This document shows positions 41,622 to 51,789 of a stretch of DNA of 64,000 nucleotides, one piece after another. The notes below the pieces were generated by a model. The model saw nothing but the letters and a program-made list of their open reading frames with translations, had not been told where the DNA came from and searched no databases. Every line of letters begins with the position of its first letter. Positions within the stretch are counted from its first letter, which is position 1. The position numbers and the translations under genes are program-made. Source of the stretch: Limnephilus marmoratus (lineage: Eukaryota; Arthropoda; Insecta; Trichoptera; Limnephilidae); NCBI GenBank assembly GCA_917880885.1, contig OU862917.1, positions 52,746,727-52,810,726 of the forward strand. Direction: 5' to 3'.

Positions 41622-41964
41622 TTTGGGAGGCGGGAATGGGTACCGCCGCCCCGGGAACCTTTATTGGATAACCAACACCTCTGCCATAGGTCACCCCAAG
41701 TGGTTTGCTACGTTTGGTGATTTAGTAGGGGTGCCCGGGTTCATGGGGTGAGGTTTGTCTAGGTCTTGGAGGCGTATGACCAGGACATACTGAACCCCAG
41801 ATTCCTACCCATCCCTTAAACCCTTTTCCTTCCCAGAACTCTCCTCTCCTTCCTTTCCTTAAAAAAAACCCTCCACACAGCATCCTCAAAGATGACATAG
41901 GCCCTGAGGGAAATTATTTTCCTCAGGGCCTCCTCTGTGGAGCTCATGTAAAAAAAAAAAAAAA
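41622..41964 (+). mobile_element. short SINE-like element, best copy
   Basis: Begins TTTGGGAGGCGGGAATGGG, then GGTACCGCCGCCCCGGGAAC and a middle with gtcaccccaagtgg and ggtgcccgggttcatgggg. It then shares the tail of the LINE at 13026-13612 (cctctccttcc, ccctccacacagcat, gatgacataggccctgaggg, aattattttcctcagggcc). It ends in a 16-A tail. Length about 340 bp. No ORF. The opening sequence is constant in three copies. Pol III A and B boxes are not obvious, so 'SINE' is a working name; it could be an internally deleted LINE family. Confidence 0.7.
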
Positions 41965-42404
41965 TTTATCCATAACGGCAGTACAAAGAACGCATTAAAA
42001 ATATATTTTTTAAAACATATGTGATGTGTTTGTTAAAAATATAAAAGGGGAAAATAACAACTTTTCTGGATAAATTCAGTATTCTTGTTGACTTACTTGT
42101 GATCATAACCTTTATTATTTTTTTTTAATTTTGTCTTTGTTTAATAACAAATAAACGTTAAAAGGTTAAATTATTGAAAAAAAAAACTAATTAAGAAACA
42201 TAATTGAGTTTAGAAAAAAAATCACAAACCTTTTTTAATAATTATAATTATTAAAAAAGTTTTAGATTTTTCTTCTGATTTTCAATGCATTTTAGCGAGC
42301 AAATAACCATTTAAAAAAATAAATGCTCCTCTCATTTTCTTTGTAAGACCCCAGGAGACCCCAGGCGTTTCTGAATTCAAAAGTTGAAATAATTGACACA
42401 CCAG
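41965..42404. other. no gene seen; very AT-rich
   Basis: A- and T-runs only. The perfect-looking stretch tttttaataattataattattaaaaa near 42233-42258 is a simple AT palindrome. Confidence 0.4.
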
Positions 42405-42862
42405 TTTTTTTATTTTTTTTCATTTTTTTTTTTAATATTTATTATTATTTTACAATGAATACCGCACAAGAATGTCAACTGCTCCCGTCTGGAGCCAGTG
42501 AGACTGAGACTATGGCATCCCCAATTGGGGTATGTTGTGAGACTGCAGGTAGTGAGGAGGGGAAGGAGGTGGGGAAGAGGAAGGTTGGGAAGTACCTGGC
42601 TATTCAGATCTGGTCACTAAACACGGCTAAAGCCATTTTCAAGCAACGTTTCAATTCTGAATGATGGTCTTACACCAGGGCGATACTGATAGTATCTTCA
42701 ACTCTGGAACATGCCGCAAATATACTATATATTATTTTAAATGAATTAATTGTGAAATAACACAAATTAATCAAATAAAATTTATATACGCATGCCGGGT
42801 TCGAACCCGCGACCTCCGGATTGTGAGTCAAGAGTCTTACCCACTGGACTACGGAGGTCGTC
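42405..42862 (-). mobile_element. tRNA-derived SINE, second full copy
   Basis: Minus-strand head ends at 42862 with GACGACCTCCGTAGTCC; B box as GGTTCGAACCC; same body as 38054-38478. The tail is an impure A/T stretch (plus-strand T-rich 42405-42450), longer than in the other copies. An apparent open frame at 42455-42664 lies inside the SINE and is not a gene. Confidence 0.85.
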
Positions 42863-43580
42863 TTACCCTAATGTGCAATGTTCGTAAAAGGAGAAAAATG
42901 AATATTTTGTTGGCGATAGACGAGAACGGAGATTAAGTAAGGTTGAGACCGGCCCACCCGAGATGAATGTATTCAGTTTCCTCGTGTACTCCATTCTTAG
43001 AAGATTTCCAATATCTACTTAACTAGCCCCCCGATTGCCTTTTTGGTAATTAGAGGACCTTTTGGGTGTCTGCAAATGGACCGCAACAGGTGTTGATATT
43101 TTATTTTATTTTTTATTTATTGAAAAATATAACAAGGTTACAGTTTTACAACATAATATATACATCAATATTTCAATCACTCTCCAAATAAAGCAGCTGC
43201 TTGTGTTTAGTTTAGATATGTCACAGTTAAATCCATAGATAATTAAAAATAAATTACGGACAAAGAAAGGTGTCACGTAACTACCTCACTTAGACCCCAC
43301 AACAAAACAGACCCCCAACAAAAGTAGTACCTACCTGGCAACAGATTTTTTTTTCAGCAACAATGTGTCGAATAAGGTTATTGAGCAGGTGTTTTGACAA
43401 AAACATTTCGATTTGTGAATATGGTCACCGTACAGGGCCCACCTGCCCAAGTAGGTAGCTACCGGTACCTATACAATTCGTATATTTAAGAACTGTTATC
43501 TTCGGTTTAAAAAACTTAAATATTTATGTATTTATAATTGATTCCAATGGTTAGATACGCATATCGTACGATTTTTGATC
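42863..43580. other. no gene seen
   Basis: Mixed sequence. An ATTTTATTTTATTTTTTATTT stretch near 43098 could be the tail of a minus-strand retroelement, but I could not identify its body. Confidence 0.3.
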
Positions 43581-43755
43581 ACCTGGACACACTGAGCCCC
43601 AGATTCCTACCCACCCCTCAACTTCAATTTCCTTCCCAAAACTTCCTGGCCTTCCCTTTCTTAAAAAGACCCTCCACACAGCATCCCCAAAAATGACATG
43701 GGCCCTGATGGAAATTATTTTCCTCAGGATCTCCTGTGCTGTGTTAATGTAAAAA
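43581..43755 (+). repeat. SINE-like/LINE 3' tail fragment
   Basis: Contains cacactgagccccagattcc, ccttcccaaaact, ccctccacacagcatcccc, ggccctgatgg and attattttcctcagg, then a 5-A end. It is the 3' half of the element at 41622-41964. Confidence 0.65.
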
Positions 43756-43837
43756 CATCCCGGGTTACGAATAAACTGACAATATTTAAAAATCCCCTAT
43801 TATCACCACAGTAGACGGAAAATGTTTCTTGTGTAGG

Positions 43838-44093
43838 TAATGAAGGACTTAGCCAGCCGAGGAACTGAAATCATGAGATCTGGGTGGGAATTAGACTCGA
43901 TGCCAACTCAGCCACTGACCCGTCGAATGTATCGAAACGTGAAAAATGATTTAGCCGTGCTTGGTGAGCAGATCTGTATACCAGATACTTCTCAACCATA
44001 CTACGTCTCCTTCTCGTCTCCACTCTCTTCTGCCTCATAACATACCTCAATTAATAGAGGATGAAATAGTCCCACTGGCTCAGGACAATCTAG
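43838..44093 (+). repeat. diverged SINE (38054 family)
   Basis: The body phrases gatttagccgtgcttggtgagcag, agatctgtata, ccagatacttctcaacc and tcataacatacctcaatt, ending cccactggctcaggac, match the SINE in plus orientation. The tRNA-like head is barely recognisable (from about 43838) and there is no A-tail. Confidence 0.6.
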
Positions 44094-44135
44094 TCTAGAT
44101 TATTTATTGTATAGTAAGTGCATTATACTTTCATA

Positions 44136-44600
44136 AGTGCATTATACTTTTATCACGCAACATTACAAATTTATAAAGATAATATTCAAAATAAAGTTGC
44201 ACCCTTTAAAAATAAAAGAAATCTTAGACAAACATCAATACTTCCTATTCCAAAATGTAAAAAAAATAGGACAGTTAAATCATAAATATCTCGGAGTAAA
44301 TTTTTTTAATTCACTACCTGAAAAAATCAGAATCATGAACAGTAACATAAAAAAATAAAACTCAGCTTAAAAATTATACTTAAAATTTGAACTGAATAAA
44401 AAATAATAAATTGAACCAATGTAATAACACCCCCCATACACACAAGCCCTGCTTATTTTACATCAAATACATGTATTACGTAATTAATTATTGTATAAAA
44501 TCTACGCCTGTCTCGACACAGGTATACCCTAGTGAGACAGGCATCGAATAATGTAATGTAAACATACCTTATATAGATAAATAAATAAATAAAAAATTAT
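44136..44600 (+). pseudogene. CR1-like LINE 3' end
   Basis: The plus strand encodes a short piece with HKYLGVNFFNSLPEKIR, the same C-terminal motif as FNSLPEEIK in the ORF2 at 3811-6786. An AT-rich 3' UTR, the stem-loop at 44506-44542, and a tail of ATAA repeats (44576-44592) follow. Only about the last 70 codons remain. This tail pattern (stem-loop then AATA repeats) is the same as in the LINE ending at 26766. Confidence 0.65.
44506..44542 (+). other. 3' UTR stem-loop of the LINE
   Basis: Lower stem GCCTGTCTC/GAGACAGGC, 9 bp perfect. Internal loop GACAC against AGT. Upper stem AGG/CCT. The inner part (CTCGACACAGG, CCTAGTGAG) is nearly that of 3455-3487 read on the minus strand, while the lower stem differs but still pairs. 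Confidence 0.65.
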
Positions 44601-44748
44601 AATTTTTGTATCTTTTTGTAAATAAAAAAAAATTAAAAAATATAAATATATCCAATAAAAATATGCGTTAAGAAAATGAATACAATGTTGGTAGTTCTTA
44701 GTCGTAATATGATACAGTTAAATATGACCGAATCGGATATAGACACAT

Positions 44749-44880
44749 TAGCGGTCGGTAGAGTCGCGCTCCGGCAAGGCGATGGTCCTGGATTCGAGTC
44801 CCAGATATGCTCATATCTTTGTCTGATTTCAGACTTTCGATTGAATTTCGCTAGTTCGTTTAATTCTATTTAGTGTAGTT
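44749..44880 (+). repeat. tRNA-like repeat fragment
   Basis: An A-box-like TAGCGGTCGGTAGAG and a B-box-like GGATTCGAGTCCC lie 40-50 bp apart, followed by atatgctcatatc and an AT-rich tail. No acceptor stem closes, so it is a SINE head or tRNA pseudogene and not a tRNA gene. It differs from both other tRNA-like families of the window. Confidence 0.4.
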
Positions 44881-45022
44881 GGAATTTCTGTACGGTATTC
44901 ACAAATCAAACAAAAATGCCCCGTTGGATGCTCCTCTTCGAATCCCGAATTGAAGTACTCCGAGTAACTCGTATAACGGTGATAATGCACTAGCCAAGTT
45001 CGGAGTAAAGTTACGATAATAA

Positions 45023-45310
45023 CTAATCACACCTAACAAACTTCTTTAAAACAGCCTCTTTGTTACGATCACAAGGTTGAGTTCCTTCTTTACTAATTTT
45101 ATAAACTAAAAACTCAATAACTTCCAAATTGAATTCACATTTCTCACTATTAACCGCTAAACTACAACCTTTTAACCTCTCTAAAACAACACAAATGTTT
45201 TTATCCAAGTCGTTTTTTTCTTCACCAATCACAATAATATTGTAGAGATAAAATACCATATTTTTCAATCCTCTTAGGAAACATGCCATTGCTTTTGCAA
45301 AAACTGCTGG
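45023..45310 (-). pseudogene. Ty3/gypsy reverse transcriptase remnant
   Basis: The minus strand reads PAVFAKAMACFLRG, then the catalytic-site region as FYLYNIIVIGEE (normally a LDDI box, so the two Asp are lost), then LERLKGCSLAVNSEKCEF and ISKEGTQP. This follows the palm and connection of a gypsy reverse transcriptase, as in 36590-36860. It is another family than the element at 34131. No LTRs seen nearby. Confidence 0.7.
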
Positions 45311-45390
45311 CTACAGAATCGATTCGGTCCGGAATTCCTTACCAGAAACTGGCATACCTACTTCCTTTTCACCAAGGATTGATTCTGCTT

Positions 45391-46590
45391 ATAGCCCATT
45401 CACATGATTCATTTATCGTTCATTTCGTGATTTCATTCCGCCTCTTTCCCTCGAAATGAACCGTGTGAACACGAAAGTGAATAGAGACAGTGCCGAATGA
45501 AGCATTCCAACAATGTTGGAATGCTTACTTCGGCACTGTTCACTCGCAACCGGAATTTAACATCACGTGACCCGAATGATGTGTGTGAACACTCAAGTGA
45601 ACAGTCTTTCACTCGCAAATTAGTCGGCCGAAATGTTCTGGCGCGAGGACGTGTAGCCGGAGCGGCTTAAACGTCAAAATGCTCCGTTTAGTTCGCTTTT
45701 CGAAATAACTCCTACACGTCTCATAGAAATCGTTGTTTCTCCCTTACTATCAAAGTGAAAAATATGATCTAAACGGTATTGGAAAGAGAAAATAATGCTC
45801 TATATATTCAATATAACAATTAACCACAAAAGAATACGAATGTACACTTCTATGGAACCAAAGTTTCTGATCGAATTTGAAAAAAAAAATTGAAACATTG
45901 TGAATTTTTTATGAATTATTTTTATATGAAACGACAAAAAAGTGAGGTGACAGAAACGTTTATAATTTATTTGTCTAAGAAAATAAGTGTGTGTTTTTAT
46001 ATTTCTTTTGTTAACCAGTAATTTTAGTTAGAATAAAAGCAAGGAGAGCCATTTTTTAAACTTTTAAAAGTGTACATTAAAAATTACTCTATTTAAAAAA
46101 TTACGTGGTTATTTCTAATAATAAATTTTGGAAGCATATTTCATCACCTTTCCAAAACAGTTTTTAGTTTTTGGATACGTTAATAAATATTCCATTTATA
46201 TGGATTTTATTGCAAGCCGAGGCCTATTTTGGAATAAAAAAATTTTCATGGTGCAAAAATACTCGTAGATATCAGTTTTCAGGTTATTATTTAAGCATAT
46301 GTTCATTTTAAGGTGCTGAAATTTATTTATTGTTTACAAGAATCGCCAATTTTGTCGTAATTTAGTTCGACGTTATCGGAAATGTCAATTGAAATCGTAA
46401 ATATTCCCGAACTTAGCCGTCAGCGCCGGACGAATTCCAATGCGCGCCGCGACTACGCTCGACGACTTCGTAGCGAGAATGTCGAGTGAACTCTTCCTTC
46501 GAAAGAACCGTGTGAACACGCGGTGAAACGAGAATGGAACATTTCATCGAGTAAACCTTCATCCGAGTGAACCTTGTGCCTTCAGCATTA
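45391..46590. repeat. palindrome-rich region, possible large MITE
   Basis: A near-perfect 53-bp palindrome is at 45487-45539 (26-bp arms, centre 45513). The phrase (c/t)cgaaa(t)gaaccgtgtgaacacg occurs at 45452-45474 and 46500-46520 in the same orientation, with further GTGTGAACAC words (45581, 45463, 46508). The sequence between is AT-rich and gene-free. Outer ends and duplication were not found, so the element type is open. Confidence 0.4.
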
Positions 46591-47038
46591 GAGAAAAGGC
46601 GTAGGTATTTATCTACATTACATAGTATTTTAAGGTTTAGTTTAGAACAACCTTCTTATTGCAATCAGCCGATTTCAAAACCAGTTTCTGCCAAAGTAAA
46701 TTATCCTCAACAAATCAGGTTCGGCTAATAATTACCGTTGGAGGCTGGTCTACCTCTGAGAAGGGTTTTTGGTTTTAATGGCAGAGTTTCACTGGTCCAA
46801 TAAATAAACAAAACGCGAGTAGAATAAGCCATGCAAGTAACCGGCATCTTGGTACAAATTTCTCGGCTAAATGTAGTAATAACAAGTGATTATATTGGAC
46901 CCTCATTTCTTACCGAATAAAAAAACGCTACACAAAGAAGATACATGTGGTTAGACTAAAAGTGTTTTTCATTTTGTAAAGTTTTTCAGATTTAAATTAA
47001 CTGAAAACAGATCACTTTGTACAAACCACTTAATACTC
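46591..47038. other. no gene seen
   Basis: Unremarkable AT-rich sequence. Confidence 0.3.
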
Positions 47039-47316
47039 GTAAATCGAAATTATGTACATGCTTTGAAGTTAACGGTTTGTTTCTTCGTAAGGATAAAATG
47101 AAAACTAATAAAAATAACAAAAGACAAACAAGTATGGACAAACAAATAGCTATAGACAACGAAACATTACAAAGAGTAACGATGTTTAATGTTTTTTATT
47201 GACCATAGGTACTTTTTTGTCCAAACTTGTTTGCCTATTGTTATATTTGTTAATTTTCATTTTATCCTGACGAAGAAACTGTTGGTTTCGAAGTTTCGAC
47301 ATAATCATTACATATT
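47039..47316. repeat. long hairpin: about 100-bp arms
   Basis: Left arm 47039-47142 and right arm 47217-47316 pair at roughly 80% (for example cttcgt(a/c)aggataaaatga, and caaacaagt(a/t)tggacaaa). The loop is about 75 bp. Short open frames overlap both arms and are not genes. Words such as tttcgaagtttcg recall the hairpins at 29804 and 27092. Confidence 0.8.
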
Positions 47317-47362
47317 AAAATTTCTGTGCACTAAAATGCATAGCTGCAAATTTATAAAAATA

Positions 47363-47643
47363 CTAGCAGACCCGGCCACACGTTGCTGTGGCTAACGAAA
47401 CACAACGCCATTACCCAACCATTATAAAATCCACACCAACCGCTTTGCCAGCTGCCCGCTGCCCGCTGCATTAATTGAATATTTGAATTTCTCGGCTTTT
47501 CTCTACTATAATAAGCATGTATTATACATAACCTTCCGCTTGAATCACTCTATTGGTGAAAACCTTATAAAAATCCGTTGGGTAGTTTAAAAGATCTATG
47601 CGCACATACATTTTGAGCGACTTCATTTTATACTATGTAATGA
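47363..47643 (-). mobile_element. complete short non-autonomous Helitron, 281 bp
   Basis: On the minus strand it starts TCATTACATAGTATAAAATG at 47643 and ends with hairpin GCCACA-GCAACG-TGTGGC, a short spacer and CTAG at 47363. The flanks are A and T with no duplication. These are all defining marks of a Helitron. No gene inside. Confidence 0.8.
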
Positions 47644-48482
47644 TGATGATGGTTTTACCACTGCCGTAACTTTGCCGATTACATTTTAGTAAATTGCGTA
47701 ACACAAACACACATCTAAATTTATTAAAATCAACCGTTATAGACCAAAAAAATTATATATGCACGTGGTACGTGGTATGTTAAAATGCATTGCCATAATT
47801 ATTGCACCACATTGCATTCTCGATAAATGCATTTAAAAATGCACAGCTGCAACAAACATAGGGGATCAAGCAGTCAGCCTTATCGTTTCCCTGGTATACG
47901 AGGAATTTCATGCAGTGACTGATAAAGGGAACCAGTTCATTCTTCGTGATAAAAACCAGCGTTAATCTGACCCAATAACATCCTTTCCATCGGCGGCAGT
48001 GTAACAATGCGTTATCTGCAGTGTTGACGTTGCATCTATCTTACTAAAGTCATGCATATAAATGCAAACGTTTACAGTAGAGAATTATTGTACAAGAGCT
48101 ATTTTCTATATAGTGGAGAAAGATTTGCAAATAATATGTATTCAATTTTCAGTATGTCCATCAGAGCCGTTGTCAATTTTTTTACGACATTCTCTCGGGT
48201 GCTGTTTACGGGTGCGAAGAGGTTTTTAAAGTCGGTTGAACAGAAAAGAGTTGCAGGGAGCCAGATTAGGTGAGTTCGAAGGCTGCTGGATAGCATTCGT
48301 GTTATTTTTGGTAAAAAAAATCACGGACAAGGATCGCATTGTGCGACGGTGCGTTAGTGTGGTGCAAAATTGATGCTGCTTTCAGGCTTGTAAAAAATCG
48401 AACAGACGCACAGAGGTAGAAGTACTTAGTACAGCGTAACTTTTACAAGCGTCAAGCTATGATGCTGAAGTTTGGAGGTAGT
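47644..48482. other. no recognised gene
   Basis: Several open frames of 65-75 codons on both strands (47780-48007, 48052-48273, 48099-48296) overlap each other and show no known motif. This stretch has slightly higher GC than its surroundings and no recognised repeat, so it could be host DNA. Confidence 0.35.
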
Positions 48483-48490
48483 GTCATGAC

Positions 48491-49757
48491 TAGACATCGG
48501 ATTATATGCATTTGCATATTTGCATATGCAAATGCATATAACTCTCTAATTACGACGTTAATGCATATTTCAGCCTTTTTTCCCAAATCGTGCATATTTC
48601 GTTTAATAGCGGGAGGTATCATCTTCGTATAGGGAGCTAGGTGTAAAATCCTAGAAAAAACAAATCATTCAACTATTGCTCGTTTCATAAATGATTCCAT
48701 AAGATCTTTGTTTCCCGATTCTTATATGGATGAAAAAATCTGCATGTTTGTTTCTGATGCAGCGCCATACATGTTGAAAGCTGGCCAAGCCTTGCAAACT
48801 TTTTATCCAAATTTACTACACATTACCTGCTTAGCTCACGGGTTTCATCGCCTTGCAGAAGAGATACGGCAAGAGTATGGGAATGTTAATAAATTGATTT
48901 CCTCTACAAAAAAAGTGTTTTTAAAAGCACCGTCGCGTGTGCAGTCTTATAAAGAGCAATTGCCAAATCTACCATTGCCGCCAGAACCCATAATTACTCG
49001 ATGGGGTATTTGGCTAAAGGCAGTATTATTCTATGCTGAAAATTTTGAGGCCGTAAAACAAGTACCTAGTTGGGCAATTTGACAGTTCTGAGGCCATTGC
49101 AATTCATTCAAGCAAGCTAGCATTTGAAGACGCATCCATTAAACAGAATATCGCCCTCATCTCAACACATTTCCACAAGTTAACCAGATGCCATAAAAAA
49201 ATTGGAAACAAAAAACCTTCCTCTATTTAAAGCAATAGAAATACTGGAAATAATGATCGAACTCGCCAACGCCCTTCCTAATTCAATATCAGAAAAGATT
49301 CGTAAAAAGTTAGACTCTATTTTGCTTAAAAACCCGAGTCTTGAAGACATGAAGAACATTAACGGCGCAGGTAATATATATATATACCCTGCCTAAACAG
49401 GTAACTCCAGAAATGGCGCCAAATTTGAAATTTTGCCCAATGACGTCAGTTGACGTAGAGAGGTCGTTTTCGGCGTACAAATAAATACTGGGTGACAAAT
49501 GTCACAAATTTTAGCTCGAAAATTTGGAAAAATACTTAGTTTTAGGTATATTATCACAAAAACTATGCATAATTAAGAATATTAAGGAAATTTCGCTGTT
49601 TTTGTACGGTCTTTAATTAATATATAAATGGTTTTTTGATTTTGCATTGTGCATATTTTGGGCAAATCAAGAGTTTTTAGTGCATATTTCGGCCTTTTTT
49701 AGTGCATATTTGCATGCATATTTTGGCACTTTGTTAGTGCATATAATCCGATGTCTA
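48491..49757 (+). mobile_element. hAT element, internally deleted, 1267 bp
   Basis: Terminal inverted repeats TAGACATCGGATTATATGCA at 48491 and its complement ending at 49757, flanked by GTCATGAC (48483-48490, 49758-49765). An 8-bp duplication is the hAT signature; this one is itself palindromic. Subterminal TGCATATTT-type words are repeated near both ends, typical of hAT transposase binding sites. Part of a transposase gene is inside (48640-49490), lacking its N-terminal DNA-binding domain. Confidence 0.9.
48640..49490 (+). pseudogene. hAT transposase, C-terminal part, frameshifted
   Basis: Transposase of the cut-and-paste hAT family. From about 48640 the frame reads [12 protein letters not shown] and then [17 protein letters not shown] with a catalytic-type Asp. 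It goes on to [17 protein letters not shown] sequence with the conserved C-x2-H, and the conserved Arg-Trp as [11 protein letters not shown]. After the stop at 49080-49082 the coding continues in another frame (AIHSSKLAFED, then LETKNLPLFKAIE and IRKKLDSILLKNPS). It ends at the dimerisation segment VDVERSFSAYK, where the catalytic-type Glu lies. The BED finger and first Asp region are missing. Non-functional. Confidence 0.85.
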
Positions 49758-49765
49758 GTCATGAC

Positions 49766-50606
49766 AGATGTGGTAACCTATCAAAAAAAATAATTTCATT
49801 CGAGTGACTTGACAGCGTTACACGGCGGCCAGTCCTAAAACTTTTTGATGTCAAGCCATCTACATATGTATAATATTTCTAAGCGATCACATTTTCAAAT
49901 TATAAACACAAGATTGCACTTTAGTTTGCAGTGCATCGCTTTCACCGCCAATGTTCGACCAGTCAGTGTTTGGATAAATGTTGATGACCATTATGTATAA
50001 TCAAGAGCAACATCATTCTATAGCGTAATCAACATTAAACAATGTAACTTTTAATTTGGCAAAATGACGATGGTCAATAATCATAATGACGCTGAACGCC
50101 GATTTGTGACGATGTCAAACGTAACGGGAGTGTAAACACTCGGACCTAAGTGATATTATATTATTAACGGAGCTGAATTGTACGACAATAGAGCACATTA
50201 TTTATCTAAAAAATGAACAGTTAAATGGCAAAGGAATTTAAAAGAAAGTTAACTATTTATGAAACGATACACGGCGAGAAATGTATACATGGAAATATGC
50301 ATGCATCTCTACCGCGCTATGTAACTGTTTAACTATATTAGATACTGGTATATTTAGTCTAATTAAATGTTTAACAATTTATAAAGTATCATAGAAAATG
50401 ATCGAATATGAAGGGCTAGATAATAAATAAATATAAACCTAATTATAATAAAATATAAGTTTATAAAAAAACTAACCGCAAGACATAATTCTTAGGTATT
50501 TATGTAGCTGGGTTCTTTGAAGAAAACAGTACGCTTCCCAGTACTGCGTAAAAAAAGTTTTTTTTGTATGAACGGTAAAATTATAAACATCGGGAATACA
50601 AATTAT
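49766..50606. other. no gene seen
   Basis: AT-rich. No coding frame or repeat recognised. Confidence 0.35.
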
Positions 50607-51785
50607 TAATTTTTTTTTTTTTATTTTTTTTTTTTTATTTTTTTTATTTTTTTTTATTTTTTTTTTTTTTTTTGTGCATTACAGATTGATTTAATCCCAT
50701 TACAATACACATAACATATACATGAGAAAAGAAATTACAAAATTACAAAAATACATATTTTAGAGTCCTTGCTTGAAATTATTCTTGAAACCTTCAAGAC
50801 TAATGTTGAAAATGTCAAGAGACCTAGAAATATCATTTAGCAGCACCATACCTCTTGTCATGCTATGTTGGGCCACAACGTCTGTTCTGCCATGAGGGAT
50901 ATAGAGCAAGTCATGGTGGCGACCCTGGCAGTAGTTGTTCGGTACGAACAATTTATAGCATTCTAAGAGGTATGGGCTGTCAATGTAATAGTTTATAATT
51001 TTGAAAGCTGTGACTGTTAGGGTCTCATTCCTTCTAGAATGGAGACTTTCGAAGCGCGTTTCAGATAGCAAATCTAGATGATGCATAAATCGTGGGTATT
51101 CACCATGCATTCTCATATAAAGATACCTTAGAAACTTTTTTTGGATTTGTTCTAATAAATCTATGTATTTTTGCTGGTATGGGGCCCAGACAGCAGAAGC
51201 ATATTCTAATTTTGATCGTATAATGCAGTTAAACATCGATGTCATTGCTTCGGGCTTGGAAAATTGTTTACTTATTCTTATCACAAATCCAAGAAGTTTG
51301 TAACACGATGATGTCAACTCCACTATATGATCTGAAAAAGTAAGTTTGGGATCGAATGTAACCCCGAGGTCCTTGATGAATTTTACTGATGACAATATTT
51401 CATTATTTAATTTATAATCAAATTTAATCGGGTTTTTGGAACGCGTATAGGTCATGGTGACACATTTTTTTACATTAAAGAAAAGTTTATTCTCATCTGC
51501 CCATGAAGATATTGCGTCTAAATCAAGTTGTAACTTAAAACAATCTTGAATGTCGCGTATCGTCCTGAGCAGTTTGAGATCGTCAGCAAAAAGCAAGCAA
51601 GTAGTACTCTGGATGCATTCTTGAATATCATCGATTAATATCAAGAATAGTAGAGGTCCCAGGTTTGACCCCTGAGGTATTCCTGAAAATGCGGGAAATT
51701 CCCTGGACTCTTGGCCACCGATGCATACATACTGTGTTCTATTTTTCAAGCAACTCGGAAATAAAGCAATGATTGCAAAGAAGTA
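50607..51785 (-). mobile_element. 5'-truncated LINE with long A-rich tail
   Basis: Minus strand. The A-tail (T-rich 50607-50673, interrupted by single A) is directly downstream of the open reverse transcriptase end at 50760-51749. The 5' end lies near 51785, inside the reverse transcriptase. Jockey/CR1-group LINE, related to the fragment at 12145-12590. No target duplication identified. Confidence 0.75.
50760..51749 (-). pseudogene. LINE reverse transcriptase, C-terminal two thirds, 329 aa open
   Basis: Open frame with FSGIPQGSNLGPLLFLILIDD, the catalytic FADDLKLL box, ADENKLFFNVKKCVTMTYTR, VKFIKDLGVTFDPKLTFSDH and a C-terminal RRNETLTVTAFKI region, ending FKNNFKQGL. The fingers, the first catalytic Asp motif and the endonuclease are missing because of 5' truncation. 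No internal stops, so the insertion is recent on the element's time scale. The annotated ATG is simply the first in frame; coding begins at the truncation point. Confidence 0.85.
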
Positions 51786-51789
51786 ATAA

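Noticed and set aside
42455..42664. 69-codon open frame.
   Set aside because: Lies inside the minus-strand SINE; antisense of SINE body.
48052..48296. Possible short host exon on either strand.
   Set aside because: Two opposite frames overlap, no splice-supported structure or motif; kept only as an unassigned stretch.
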